From: Styela clava
Lineage: Eukaryota; Chordata; Ascidiacea; Stolidobranchia; Styelidae
DNA: 64,000 nucleotides
Assembly: GCF_964204865.1 (NCBI RefSeq)
Contig: NC_135255.1
Location: 3,224,001 to 3,288,000 of the forward strand
Direction of reading: 5' to 3'
Positions within the stretch are counted from its first letter, which is position 1. Every line of letters begins with the position of its first letter. This document shows positions 1 to 11,753 of the stretch, piece after piece. Position numbers and translations under genes: made by a program. The notes beneath the pieces were generated by a model. That model ran no database searches. It was not told the DNA's origin and saw only the letters and a program-made list of their open reading frames with translations.

Positions 1-379
1 TCAGTCAGTAATTGAGTTTACTGATACTGATGTGGATCTAGTCTATAATTGCAGAGTACTTTTATTTTGAAGTTATATATTGCTGCTTTCATCAGCAATC
101 ATGTTGCTTAAATAGATACTGATAAGATTGTATACATCCAGATAGTATGATTCTAAAATCCAATTGTGAGATTTAATATAAGTTAATGGAGATTTTGAAA
201 TTTTTTTCAATTCATCCACAACATTTGAATTGAATAAAGAATTTTTAAACATTAATAAAGCTTTTGATTCACTAAATCAGTGTCGTAATGGCATAATCAT
301 GTTTTTTTTGTTGTTTTTACTGAATGGGCATGAACAGTAGTGCGTGAAACTTTATCTAGATGCAAGAATCTGAGTTCAA

Positions 380-3300
380 ATGTTGAAGGAAATATTTCTA
401 CCGGAATGTTGCATCCGTTCACAATCAGGAATATTGATTGGTGCTTCAAATGATGACGACACTGTATTATATGTTGTTGCCGTTGTACACTTTCCCGTTA
501 CACCAAAGAGTTTGAATGCTTACCTTTCTAAATATGAAAAACTGCATGATACTGTCAAACTACGTCCCTTGGGAACTTGGATTTCTAATGAATCCAAGGA
601 GAAACATGAATTTGAACATATACTACCAAAACTCTTTGGACAAAAGACATGGATTTCCATAAAGATGTCAAAAAACAGTGATGATGAAACCGTTTTTACA
701 GCTGAGGATCTTGAAATACAAAATATCAGTGCATCATCGATATTATTAACAAATCAATATGTAAAAACTAATGCAGATGTTATGGCAGTAATTTACAACC
801 AGAAAGACATCTGGGATGGTGAACTTTGCTCAGATTCGTTTTTGAATGTACACAATTCCAATGGTTCTATTGAAAATTTGTTTGTCTTGATTTCTGCCTG
901 CAAAAATGGGATTCTTTCATATGAATATGGAATAAATTCAAATGATGGCGTTCATGTAACACACTGCTGCATGCAAAGGGAACTCAGCATTATAATTTAC
1001 CTGCTAACAATATTTATCACTGTGCTACTTGGCTCTATACATCTCCCTTTGTACTACTTCAAGAAAATATATTCAGGTATTTACAAGTCAAATACCTGTA
1101 TCCAACGTATATGGCAGAGTATAACTGAGTTGTCTAGCTTACTTTCTCATGCAGAAAGGAGGTTTTCGCAATTTGAAGAGAGCATTATGCACTTGTTTGG
1201 AAGTCGAAAAAAAGTATTTGATTCTCACAATAAGTATGAAGATAAAGACATACTTAGTACAATATTCGTGGACATGATTTTTGGCGTGGGTTTGTTAGGG
1301 AGTCTGTATTATTTTGATTTTCTGCCTTCCACAAGAACTACAAAACAAGCCTTTTTACCTTATGTGGAGTCGATAGCGAATCAGGTGAGAAAGATTTAAA
1401 ACCAATAACGTATAAATCATTGTAGACTTTTTGAACTTCTGTCCCGACGTTCAAAAACATAAAACATTTGAATTAATTATAGTGAAATTATTTTATACTG
1501 GCAATAGCATCAGATTTGTATGACAACTTTATATATTTTATATCTCTGTTGGAAAATGAATTAAATTGAAATATAATGTTTTGTATGTTTAATTTTAGGT
1601 TGAAGAATTGATTGAATGGTTAATGGGGTTTCCAGCCGGCTTGAAATTGAACCATCCACTAAACCAATTCTTGGGTAAGAGGCGGTGTGGCATTTTTGGT
1701 AGCACATATGATCATTTGCTAAAATAACAATAAATATAACCTTATACTTCATAATATTAACAAAATGTCAATACTGGTCACTTTCTGGTGCGTTAGTAAA
1801 ATAATTTTTATTGTTTATGTATGAAGATGTTTTTTATTCTAATTTTAAAAAAAATCTGGAACAATTAGGTTTTTTTTTTTTCAGGTCATTTTTTCCTCTA
1901 TCATGTTCGATTGTGGCTGGAATATTCGAAAATGATGATGGAGTTCATTCCTTATCTGATCACATATTGTTTGATGACATCTTGTTTGGGATTGTCATTT
2001 CTCCTTTCTATCATCGCTGATGCAGTTTCGACTTTGAGCTTTCATGTTTATTGTTTTTATGTCTATGCTGGACGTCTGTATGGTCTTCAAGTGAGTAATA
2101 TTTACTTTCATAAAAAAAACTTTAGAAACTGTTGGGTTTGATTATTCGTTAAGGATTGCTCAAACTTTTCCGTCATTTTAAAGTAATATCTGATGGGAGC
2201 TTTGTATGGGAGAACCTTTTTCAATATTTCGCTTTCAGTAACGGTATCGAGTATGAGGCTTTTATGGCGCTTCAGAAGTAGGTACCGGTATGTGTACCAA
2301 TATAGAGCTAACTAATTTTGTTCGCCTACTTTACATCAAGTTGTGTACAACTGATTATTATGGGCAGGGGGATTTTCACTTGGCTAGCACAGACAGTCCC
2401 CGAACTTTTAATGGAACTAAAATAAGGAAAATCGGCATAAAATTATGGCCTAACCCTAACTGGGTACACATACTACGGGAGTACCGCTTTAAATTGCTAC
2501 TTGCTAATTTTCAGGTGGCCGGTCTGATGTCACTTTGGAGGCTTTTTAGAGGGAAAAAATGGAATCCACTAAGGAAAAGGGTTGATTCATTAGAAGAATC
2601 TGGACAACGAGCTGACCAACTGTTTGCCGGAACTCTTTTATTTACAGTATTACTCTTTCTATTACCCACAACAGCTCTGTACTACGGAATATTTATGTTG
2701 TTGCGTGTTGCTGTGCTAGCTATTCAGGTTTGTTATTTTGTTTGTATCTAAATTTGATTCCCATAGCATTTTTCCCCGTTAGTCCCGTAGTATGTGTACC
2801 AGGTTAGGGTTGGTTAGGCCATGATTTTATTCCGACTTTCCTTATTTTAGTTCTATTACGAATTCGGGGACTGTTTTGTGTTTAGGCTTCCGTCCCGTTA
2901 CACAATTTGATGAAAAGTAGGCGAACAAAACTAGTCACCTCCATATTGGTACACATACTTCTAGAGAGCCTTTTTTCTTTATCTCGTGACCAGTAAGAAG
3001 CTGCTATTTTCAATATAGCATTTGAGATTGTTCAACTGCAATGGGATTCAAACCCACAGGATGTGCATTTGTAGACGTTAACTTCAAAAGTACTATAATG
3101 CCTGCTCAAATACCTAATAATGCTTGTAGTAAATGATAATTGCATGCTTGCTAAAAGATCAGACAAGAAATCCTTGGGCCCCTGTCCACTGACAAGGACA
3201 AATGAATCTATAAACGCTTATCTTTATTTTCAGGTTGCTATCAGTGGAGTAGTTTTCATAATATCAGATTTTCCATGGTATTCGATGTTTGTTAGAATCT

Positions 3301-3536
3301 TCCAACCTCAGAAATTTATCAAATCTATGAAATGTTCCACGCTCCTGCGCAATGGAGATAAACTGAAGTATAAAGCGGATCAAGTGATGATAGTACGCAT
3401 GGGAATTCAGCCCCAACCTATCAGTACAGTCATAACCACTGCACTAAGTGGAAAAAGATTACCATCAGAAAAATTTCCTGGATTTAGGTCCTTTTTAGGA
3501 AAATTAATTTTTGGTGAATTAATAAGGTGGACCTAA
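380..3536 (+). CDS. PIGQ: PIGQ: GPI N-acetylglucosaminyltransferase subunit Q
   Basis: Subunit of the ER-membrane GPI-GlcNAc transferase, which moves GlcNAc from UDP-GlcNAc to phosphatidylinositol in the first step of GPI-anchor synthesis; in the family PIGQ stabilises the complex and is not the catalytic subunit. Exons: 380-1384, 1599-1674, 1885-2090, 2515-2727, 3234-3536; phases agree and give 600 aa. The start [11 protein letters not shown] matches the PIGQ N-terminus. Diagnostic stretches are [14 protein letters not shown] (exon 2), [16 protein letters not shown] (exon 3) and [19 protein letters not shown] followed by [19 protein letters not shown] (exon 4). Several hydrophobic membrane segments lie in exons 1 and 3-5. 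Length is close to the usual 580-aa form. Exon 4 is flanked by inverted copies of one small transposon. Identification is very sure; exon edges are by eye. Confidence 0.95.
2267..2483 (+). mobile_element. Small DNA element, GTGTGTACC family, copy A
   Basis: About 215 bp in PIGQ intron 3. It begins GGCGCTTCAGAAG, reaches a GTATGTGTACC block near 2288, and ends with GGGTACACATACTACGGGAG. These ends are partial inverted repeats of each other. The interior (CTAATTTTGTTCGCCTAC, then a 'cagacagtccccgaac' block) recurs in copies B to E. No coding capacity, so non-autonomous. The superfamily is not assigned. Confidence 0.75.
2779..2971 (-). mobile_element. GTGTGTACC-family element, copy B, inverted
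   Basis: Reverse-orientation copy of the same family in PIGQ intron 4, reading from CCCGTAGTATGTGTACC to GGTACACATACTTCTAGAG. Its interior is the reverse complement of copy A with scattered differences. With copy A it brackets exon 4, so the unspliced transcript could fold exon 4 into a loop. Confidence 0.75.
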
Positions 3537-3692
3537 TATTCATCTGGATATAAAAGATGACTCGAGGTTTTTCGCAGACGAAAAATTCTTGCAACATTGC
3601 TGCAAAATTTTTTTGTAAAGCTTCATGTGTGCTGAATTTGTCTGATAAAGCATTGTTACCACGCGGCTTTAACAGGAGTTACCGACTCAACA

Positions 3693-3698
3693 AATAAA
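3693..3698 (+). terminator. Likely polyadenylation signal of PIGQ
   Basis: AATAAA lies 157 bases after the PIGQ stop codon in AT-rich sequence. It is the first canonical hexamer downstream of the gene, so it is the best candidate for the 3' end. Confidence 0.5.
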
Positions 3699-3744
3699 TT
3701 ATCTTTGCTGTTTTATCTTGCTCATTTAAATATTTCTTTACTTC

Positions 3745-3860
3745 AGTGGTGTAGCGCATCGTGCTAAGCGTCCCGGACACGTACGCTTGCCAGCGCTCTT
3801 CTGATTTCGAATCCGCAGCTTTGAATCTCGTCGTAAATCCTCAGTTGAAGTAGAAAGCAA
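3745..3860 (+). repeat. Degraded tRNA-derived SINE fragment
   Basis: An A-box-like stretch (TAGCGCATCGTG near 3751) and a B-box-like stretch (GATTTCGAATCC at 3803-3814) sit at roughly the spacing of a tRNA promoter and resemble the tRNA-like head of the SINE copies at 9206 and 59234. No clear tail, and the sequence does not fold into an intact tRNA, so it is probably a worn SINE head. Confidence 0.4.
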
Positions 3861-5442
3861 AAAATGGGTTACCCCAAATCAGTTTATAACATGAAAGATG
3901 CCAGATTAGGCACATAACGGCAAAGTATCTCAAACTTGGGGTCGGCGTAGCGATTAAAAATTAATTTTCTCGCTGATCGTGTTTCAAAAAACTCCCACTT
4001 TTACTCAAATTGCTAATCCACCCCAACTCAGTACGCAAGCAACTTTTTTGGTGTTGATTGAATATGAATTTTAATGATACCTTTTGAATGATATTCAAAA
4101 TATTTTTGCGCTTATGCTTAGCTTATGAAACTAGAAGGGCTACGCGAATGAAGGAGATGTAGGGATTTTTCCATCGCCATCAGTTTGGGCCTCTTTCCTC
4201 GGAAAACCTCATTTACAAATTGGAACCGACGTATCTGAATAATCCCATATCAATAATGAGAGTCATATGGCCGAACAATCTCTCCACTAATGAAGCTAAA
4301 TTGTACAATCTTGTGGTAATTGAATCGACTCTGATGACCATCTATCAAAGAGTTGAGTCATGTAAATGAAATGAATCGGACTCAACTAACCGCCAGTGAG
4401 ACTCAATGATCGACTCGGATGACTCGCTGATCAGGGACTCCTACCCAACAATTTAGTCCATTAACGTTTCTATTTATTGCTTGAATAAAAACTTCAACAC
4501 CACAGTATAGATGAAAATCGAAAACAAGATTTTCCATCATACGAATCAGCTGCGCTTGGAGGAGAAATCGCCTTTTAACAACACTAAATTACAAGGAAAA
4601 GCTTCAATACTATATACATGCGTATTTCGGAGTCGGGAGTTTCGTATGTTTTCACTGAATTCGGGGTTCAATGGTAATAAAAGAAATCATTCATCATCGT
4701 CAATGCGTCTGCTGTCAAAATTACATCTTACCCGAGTTCGGAAAAACTTTTTAGATCCCAAGGTCTTTTTTTTAACCCGGGTTCTATCGTAAATGCACTT
4801 AGACTCGACAATCCAGATATGCACATTTAATCAATCCATAAGATACGCAAGCTTGTTTTTGCAAGTAAATGAAAAAAAAGCTGCAAAACATGGTAAATCG
4901 AATTTTTATCAAGTTAGAATCAGATTGGCGTTCTAAATCTTGATTCAAAAATTGTAATAATAGTCGTCTTTATTTTTGCATTATACGCATACGGGTTCTA
5001 CAGCGCAAAACATATATATATATATATATAAGGATAATAGTCAGTAGGCAATGGCGTATATATATACCGCAGAAAACCAACTGATAACTCTATGTATTTG
5101 TGCAATTTTCGGGACTTCAGTTCGATTAAATTACCATACTTGCGCTTTATGTTGGATAAATCCCCAATCTAAGCAATTTATTGATGGTACGTACACGTAG
5201 CCTACGCCTTAACCCAATGCGTCTTTTGGTCCGTAAAATAGGGTACTGAGATTAGCTCAGCGTGACACCCCACGGTCTGCGGATCTCGTGCTCGCCGATA
5301 TCGTATTTCAAGTCACGTTGAAACTTGAAGCATGAATCATCGTCACAGGGCCTGGAAAAAATCCACAGTTCCAGCTTGGTTCAAAATACCGTACGATTTT
5401 GGGGGAATATATTTGAGCATTGTTCTGTTGTCTTTCTTCGAG
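3861..5442. other. Intergenic DNA, nothing recognised except a (TA)n tract
   Basis: AT-rich with no convincing exon. A pure (AT)n microsatellite lies at 5012-5030. The short open frame at 4511-4792 has no family resemblance and no splice context. Confidence 0.5.
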
Positions 5443-5690
5443 CTATAACTTTGTTGGGGTCGTTTCTGCGATAGCTAACAGTTCGGCTACATATGATTTA
5501 CTTGTCAACGCCTCTAATTCCTTCTGAATAGCTTTCTGTCTTGTTATCCCGGTCTTCTGCCGTGCCCTTGGAAGAGGCAAGATAACTTCAAATGATTTAT
5601 CTGATGAACTGGTATCATCTGGTTCTTGCTTGGTCTTAATTAAAAGAATCACCGAACGTTTTAGAAACTGCCTGAAATTGAAATGAAGTT
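5443..5690 (-). pseudogene. Possible terminal exon of an unknown gene or old transposase
   Basis: On the minus strand an open frame ends at 5443 and is preceded by an acceptor-like run (tttcaatttcag, near 5670-5690). The peptide has an acidic serine stretch (KQEPDDTSSSDKSFEV) and then a basic stretch ending in ELEALTSKSYVAELLAI. That end loosely recalls the region after the catalytic domain of pogo/Tigger-type transposases (the LTSTPxKxEL motif), but the match is weak. I found no upstream exon. It could be the worn 3' end of a transposase gene, a real last exon, or chance. Confidence 0.25.
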
Positions 5691-5982
5691 TTACCAAAAT
5701 TTGCCGAAATAGCAGCGAGGCACATCTAGCTCACTTTTGACACTTTCTATCTCAGTTTCCTTAACAACGAATTCTACTGTTCTGAGTACCTGCAACACTT
5801 TTTAATTTCCCCCCTTTCTGGACAGATTGTACTGCCATTCCAATGCCAGATTCTGTTCGTTTTTTTTATATCGATAAAAAAAAATATTATATATGTTAAA
5901 TAAAGACTTTCCGGTATATTATTCATGACGCATTTCTGTGATCACTTGCAAAAGCTATGGTGGCGTACGGCATTTACAGAAT

Positions 5983-6185
5983 TGGGCGCTCCAGAAGAGT
6001 GTGTACCCATATGGAGGTAAATAATTTTGTTCGCCTACTTTACACCAAGTTTTGTGAAAGAGAGGACTGAAACCTATATGGACAGAGGGTATATTTACTT
6101 GACTAACACAGACAGTTCCCGAACACGTAATAGAACTAAAATAAAGAAAATTGGGCCCTAACCTGGTACACACACTACAGGAGTA
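5983..6185 (+). mobile_element. GTGTGTACC-family element, copy C
   Basis: About 200 bp from GGCGCTCCAGAAG and GTGTGTACCC to GGTACACACACTACAGGAG, the best-preserved pair of ends in the family. Its interior matches copies A and E, including the 'ggactgaaacctat' and 'cagacagttcccgaac' stretches. No coding capacity. Confidence 0.75.
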
Positions 6186-6716
6186 TTCAGAATTGTATCT
6201 TGTAATATGCCTATCTTCCCCCATCCTATGTTATATTGTCCCGTGAATGGCAAGTTCCATTTATTTTCACAGATGTCTAAAATCCACACACGCGCGCTTT
6301 AGTTCACATCACCTCTGCATTAAAGTGCAATTACGTGGGTATTATTGTGTTGAGATGACAAAAATTTCGAAGTATACCTTCCAGAGTATTAGAATATTTA
6401 CTTGTTCCAAAATTCATGGGAAACATTTGGAATCTAGAAATAAAGAAAATTACCGGAAAACTATACATTTTTCAAAAGGATGTGAAGAGTTTCCACAAAA
6501 CCTAGAAGGGAATTGGTTGGTAACTTCGTATGCTTCGGTAAAGGGAAAATTTGGGCATGTGGGAGAGTGTTTAACTTTTAGAACTTCCAATGAATTATAA
6601 TTTTTGAGTCTAGAAAACAATTTCAGCGACCTCGCGTGCAACTCTACGTATGCGTGTTGTTATGTGCTACCTATTGATTTGTTTGTTGAATTTCGGTAAT
6701 TATGGCAAAAAATGGT

Positions 6717-6884
6717 ACTGCCGTAGTGTGTGTGTACGAGGTTCGGGTTAGGTTACAATTTTATTCCTATTAGTTCTATTACGAGTTCGGGGACTGCCTG
6801 TACTTGCCGGGTGAATATACCTCCTGCTCATAAGCTTCAGTCCCTTTACTCAACTTGATGTAAAGTAGGCGTACAAAATTAGTT
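6717..6884 (-). mobile_element. GTGTGTACC-family element, copy D, cut by a later insertion
   Basis: Reverse-orientation copy starting at CCGTAGTGTGTGTGTAC and running to ACAAAATTAGTT, where it is interrupted by the 1049-bp element starting at 6885. The expected remaining end was not recognised beyond 7940. Confidence 0.65.
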
Positions 6885-7933
6885 ACCGTATTTCCCGGAG
6901 AATAAGTTTACCCAGTAAATAAGACGAGGCCCGTTTTTAGACCTGAAAAAATTAGTTTTTGCTTATACCCTGCCAATAAGACGGGTAGTAAAATCGCATC
7001 AACATCGAATACCACGCAAAGACTTTTGAGCGGTCGCCGCGTTTGTGCATTGTTTGGAATAGCATATAATGACTTTTTCTTGTAATATTCAATCCATAAC
7101 AACAACGGGAATTCAAACTGTCTTCCAATTTTATAATTGTGTTCAACGTAACTCGCGATGGCGTCCACCATATAAGAACATTACCGATCAAAAATAACAC
7201 GGCAATCTGCGGACATAATAATTTGAGATAAACTGATTATATTTAGTTTTTATAAATAGATTTAAATAGTATCACTGCTCCAAATTACCAACGCAATCCG
7301 TGGACATAAACATGTACGATTATATGTTGTTTTGATTCGTATTTTTGCAATTTAAAAACATATCTGAGCTATTGCTGCAACCAATATTCCACTTTATCGC
7401 AATGCGGGCCATCCTAAAAAAAAACCTAAATGGCGCTTTTGAATCAAAAAAATTTGGGTCACGTTTTCATTCCTTTATTTATCTTAGCCTGTTGTCACAC
7501 ATGATTATGTAATAAAGAAAATTTGGGTCACAGATTCACTCTTTTATTTATCTTAGCATCTTGTCTCACATGAATACGTGATAACTCGTATCTCATAACA
7601 CAAGTGCCATGGCTGCTTGAGAGCAATAAAGTAATTATCGTTGTGTATCGGTAATAGCCCTTCACTCGTGATGCACACACAAATGCGGAATATGATAATC
7701 GCAGCATTGAAATTCCATATTCACCGTGAGAGAATGCCGATTTATTTAAAGTTTAAACTAACCTGTTGAAAAGGTGGTTGATGCTATCGCCGAAGGTATT
7801 TTATGGTCCAAATTGAATAATAGGTTGACACCAAATAAATGAAAATTATCATACTCGCCTAATAAGACGACCCCCTAATATCAGGCCAAAAATTTGGGTC
7901 TAGAAAAGCGACTTGTTTGCCGGGAAATACGGT
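6885..7933. mobile_element. Non-autonomous DNA transposon with ACCGTATTTCCCGG ends
   Basis: The element starts ACCGTATTTCCCGG and ends with its exact reverse complement CCGGGAAATACGGT. It is bounded by a 7-bp direct repeat ATTAGTT (6878-6884 and 7934-7940). The interior holds AATAAGACG stretches near both ends, a ~69-bp tandem duplication from about 7452 (AATTTGGGTCAC unit), and the module shared with the 10.5, 26.6 and 57.4 kb repeats. No transposase frame. It sits inside GTGTGTACC copy D and is therefore younger than it. Confidence 0.8.
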
Positions 7934-8035
7934 ATTAGTTAACTATTGAGTTCTGGTGAAACATCAGTAAAAACTAATCAAATTATGGCTAAAGAAGCGG
8001 TTTGTAAAAAGGATACACTATACATCTATAACAGT

Positions 8036-8453
8036 CAGGGGCGTGCCAAACTAGTCTGCTGTCCGGGGCGAGTTTCTGATAATGCTGCCCCTTATACCTA
8101 ACTTCTAAAATAATTTGGGTGATAAACAGATTATAGGTGTCGTTATACACGAGAACAAGTCAAGTAAAGGTCAAGTAAGAAAGAAACGTTTTTTTTTATT
8201 ATTAAAATGAGCATCAAAAAATGTTGCGATTGTGAAATATAGGAAAAAATTTTCTGGGGTCAAGGGTCGGGGAAACAACCCTCGGTGAATAACCATCACC
8301 ACAGAACACATCATGTTAGCTTTTAATTATATAGGAACACATCTAGAATAGCATGTGTAATAACGCAAACTCTACAGCTTGGTTCTGCTGCCTCCCTACA
8401 ATGTGCTGCCCGGGGTTGGTTGCCCCCTTCGCCCCCCTCTAGGCACGCCACTG
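8036..8453. mobile_element. hAT-like non-autonomous element, 418 bp
   Basis: Ends are CAGGGGCGTGCC and the reverse complement of CAGTGGCGTGCC. Flanks are ATAACAGT (8028-8035) and ATAAAAGT (8454-8461), an 8-bp target duplication with one change. The 8-bp duplication and CAG-type ends are typical of the hAT superfamily. No coding capacity. Confidence 0.75.
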
Positions 8454-8457
8454 ATAA

Positions 8458-8994
8458 AAGTGGTTCCCAACCTGGGGGTCGCGGCGGGATTCTAGAGGGG
8501 TCGCGAAGGTCTTGTAAACCAGTAGAAAATAATATAAGACTTCAAGTTAAATATTGTCAATAGAACGTCCGTTACCACGACAGCAAATTGAAAACCAAAG
8601 GCGGGTAAATTTTTGCTGCCGTAACCACGGCATGTCGGCTGTAATGGCAGGGCTGCCCGCGATGTTGATAAATATTGGGTAAGTTGGAACATTTTTCTTA
8701 TGGATATAGTTTTGATGGATTTGGGGTTAGGTTTCAGGTTTAAGTGGATATAATTCCGCATGGTAAACTAAAATCTGATACACGACTTGTTTGTGAAAAG
8801 ACCGGTAATAGCGCCAACCACGTCAAGAGCTGCCATCGGTTCGCTCGTGGCAGGAGCTACCATGAAGTGGTAATAACTGCGCCTCCACTTTGCCGCTTAT
8901 TTTATTAATAAGTATAGAAAGTGAGGCAGGGGGTCGCGAGATATGTGTAAACCACCAAAGAGGGTCGCGAGCCAATAAAGGTTGGGAACCACTG
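8458..8994. mobile_element. hAT-like element with GTGGTTCCCAACC ends
   Basis: The left end reads AGTGGTTCCCAACCTGGGGG and the right end GGTTGGGAACCACTG, inverted repeats with a GGGTCGCG block inside each. Such ends are known from many animal hAT families. It abuts the preceding hAT element and uses part of that element's flanking duplication. Possible 8-bp flanks (8450-8457 and 8995-9002) match at 6 of 8 positions. Non-coding. Confidence 0.75.
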
Positions 8995-9205
8995 ATTTAT
9001 AAGCAACAGTAGAATTGTGAAGATCGAGTTGATATTAATTTATCAATTGGGTGCTGTTGAAGTCTGATTTATTTTCTGATCGTTGTTGGTAGTGGCGATA
9101 GAGATCAAGCTAAGGACTCGACCGCTTCCATCTGCCTTCATACAACGCAACACATTATTATAGGATAGGCTAGGATTTACATATTTATCCCGGGGGAGAG
9201 GAAAG

Positions 9206-9512
9206 CCGATAAGACGGCTTATCCATATGGCGAACCACGGCCTCTCGTCCGGTTACCATTCCAAGTCGGGTATGGGATTAGTTTTACTGTATTGTTTGTT
9301 TTCGGAAGCATGGACTTGGTGGTGGAGGAAGCCGTAACCGACCAGCGGTTACGTGAACCACCCAACGACGGCGAGGAGTCCAGCAATCCTCTCGCACATA
9401 ACCATCCCTGCATGGGATTCGAACATGCGAACCCACGCAGAGTAGTTAGAGATGCGGTGGCGAGCGTATTCCTAACGCTTAGCCCGTTGAGCCACACCGC
9501 CGCCGATTATAT
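9206..9512 (-). repeat. tRNA-derived SINE, copy 1
   Basis: Read on the minus strand, an A box TGGCTCAACGGG (9483-9494) is followed by a B box GTTCGAATCC (9415-9424), the two halves of an RNA polymerase III promoter. The body after the B box continues to about 9206. A second copy with the same full length lies at 59234-59530. The long A-to-B spacing points to a tRNA with a long variable arm (Leu- or Ser-like). Confidence 0.8.
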
Positions 9513-10239
9513 ATTTGCTATATTGCAGATCGGAACAAACGATAACAACCTGCCGTTAGCATTCAAATTGGAATCGGAATTCAAAAGTCAAACATCGTTC
9601 TCCGAACCAAAAAACTCACCGAAGCAGAGATAAAATAAACTCTCCAACAAACGACACCATGAGACGAAATTGACAAGGCAGAAAGGTAATACACAAAGAA
9701 AACAAACAATGGACTTGGATAAAGATGCAGATCATAGAAAACCGGTATGGGCGTGGCTGCAATGATCTTTTAAAGAAAAAAATATTCAACTGCGGATGAT
9801 AAAGTCGACTTAAATTTTTGATTTTCCAAAAGCCGTGCGTGTAAAGTATTTTAAAGCAATTCCAAACAAGGGCAGCATATGAAGAAACTGAATATATATA
9901 TATGTTTATGCATAAAATATCTTAGTTACCGTATTTGCTCGTTTTGTAGCCCGGACCCATATTTTTTTCAACCAACTCACTAACCGGGCCCCTATTCAAA
10001 CCGGCCCTTATTCAAGCACGGGCGCTTGTTATTTTCGATCGTTACAATAATTAATATATTGTTATTTCCAGTTCTCAAGTATGATTTAAACGAGAATAAC
10101 GAAAATTCTGACTTTTTCCACGCACCGCAGGTACAAATCCGCAAAAAAAGAAAAGTTTTGCGACGCCCTATCAATATTGAAAGGACGCACTTGGGCGTCG
10201 CGACGCCCAGTTTGAGAACCATGGTGTTACGTAATCAGG
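9513..10239. other. Intergenic, probably transposon remnants
   Basis: No gene recognised. At 9929 the sequence reads TTACCGTATTTGCTCG followed by CCGGG-type strings, recalling the ends of the element at 6885, so a related but unpaired element end is possible. Nothing else stands out. Confidence 0.35.
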
Positions 10240-11000
10240 CGCGCAGCCAGGATTTTCAAAAGGGAGGGGTTTCAAAATCGGAAATGCCAATTACCGTGTG
10301 TAACAGTCACGGCGATTACGTGCTCGTTAAAAGAGCCGCCTTTTCAGCGTATAATGATTTTTCTGTTGCTTAAATTATTCAACCCATGACAACTACGAAA
10401 TTCGAAAATGTCCTTTTTATTAATTTAATTGTGTCCAACGTAACTAGCGGTGGCGATTTCTTACGTCAAAATAAAAACATTACTTCTCTAAAATACCACG
10501 GCGATCTGTGGACATAAAAATATGAGATAAGCTGACTGATGTATTTAATTTTGATACGTTATACGCGAACTCGTTATAGCCTAGAGAAAATTCTTAATAT
10601 CTGTTATAAAATTCGTGTAGTACAATTTTACTTCATACAATGAAAATACATATAAAGTAGGTTATATCAGTAAATCGAATACACATATTCACCCGCCTTC
10701 ACCGCCTCGTAATCCATGTCAAACAGTCGCCGCGGTAACACCACTTGTTGAAAGAGCCGACTTTTTCAACGAAAACTGAATTTTCTGTTGTGCAAAGTAT
10801 CAATCCACGACCGGTACGGGCATATTTAAAATGTCTTGCTTTATTAATTGAATTGTCATTAATTTAAACTGTGGTTGCGTCGACAAAACAAGAGCCACTC
10901 TAAAACACCACGGCATTCAGCGGGCATGAAAATGTGTGGTAAACTGCCCGATTATATATCGTCACGCTAATAACCGAATTGCGTAAGTCATTTTTGGCGA
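10240..11000 (-). repeat. Reverse-orientation copy of the ~400-bp repeat module
   Basis: From GCGCAGCCAGGATTTTC (10241) onward, this is the reverse complement of sequence near the right end of the hAT element at 25809-27685 (27220-27310 there). The CCACGGCNATCYGYGGACAT motif occurs twice here, at 10496 and 10907, 411 bp apart. Element ends were not found. Confidence 0.6.
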
Positions 11001-11753
11001 TTTTGAGTTTTTTATAAAATAGGTATTCATGTAATGCTGCGCACCTGTCTGTTAACTCAGATTTTATTTTAAGAATTCCGAAACCCATAAAAATGGAGAT
11101 TTAGTATGACATGCACATTTGTGCAATTGTTTTGTCATAATGAATTACATTGTTACCGCAGGACTATTGTGACGTCACAAAGGCAAAATAACCTCGGCAA
11201 AGTATTTTCGAGTTTTTGCATCTCGGATTTTAGCTTAGCGCGTATTAATTTGAATTTATACTACAGTATAAGAAGACGTGCACTTGTGATATTCACTGTC
11301 CGAGTCCAATTCACCTTGGTTGGCTTTTATATTGGGTACATTGCTGTTTTATTCTTTATATCTAATCTTAGTCTTATTTCGGTGAGTGTGCAGAACGTGT
11401 TATATTGATGAATTATATATTTTTAAACATAAAAAATAATGTAATTGAAACTGATTAGCTATTTTGGGGATTAGACATTGTAGATACTGAGAATTACATT
11501 CGTTTTTGAAATGTTTAGTTTTCAGGACTGGTACATATAGTAAAGTTGAAATATTGCGTATGTCCCCAAGTCATAGACACATTTCTGCCTAAGTCACAGT
11601 GCGCCTTTATAGCGTCACTTAACTGCGTCATACAAATTAACTTACATCCGGCTACGATCAAAAAATTGAACCACGGCAAATTATTGACTCTCAATGGCAT
11701 AACAGTATCATTAGGAAGTTTTTTACGTTTTTCTCAAAACTGCTAAAAATGAC

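Noticed and set aside
3803..3814. tRNA gene suggested by the B-box-like sequence
   Set aside because: No intact cloverleaf around it. The sequence resembles a worn SINE head.
9292..9633. 113-codon + strand open frame
   Set aside because: It lies across the tRNA-derived SINE on the other strand, and the matching frame recurs in the second SINE copy at 59253. It is a shadow of the repeat.
11106..11408. 100-codon hydrophobic + strand frame ending near a GTGAGT
   Set aside because: Low-complexity AT-rich translation with no recognisable family and no acceptor exon to join.
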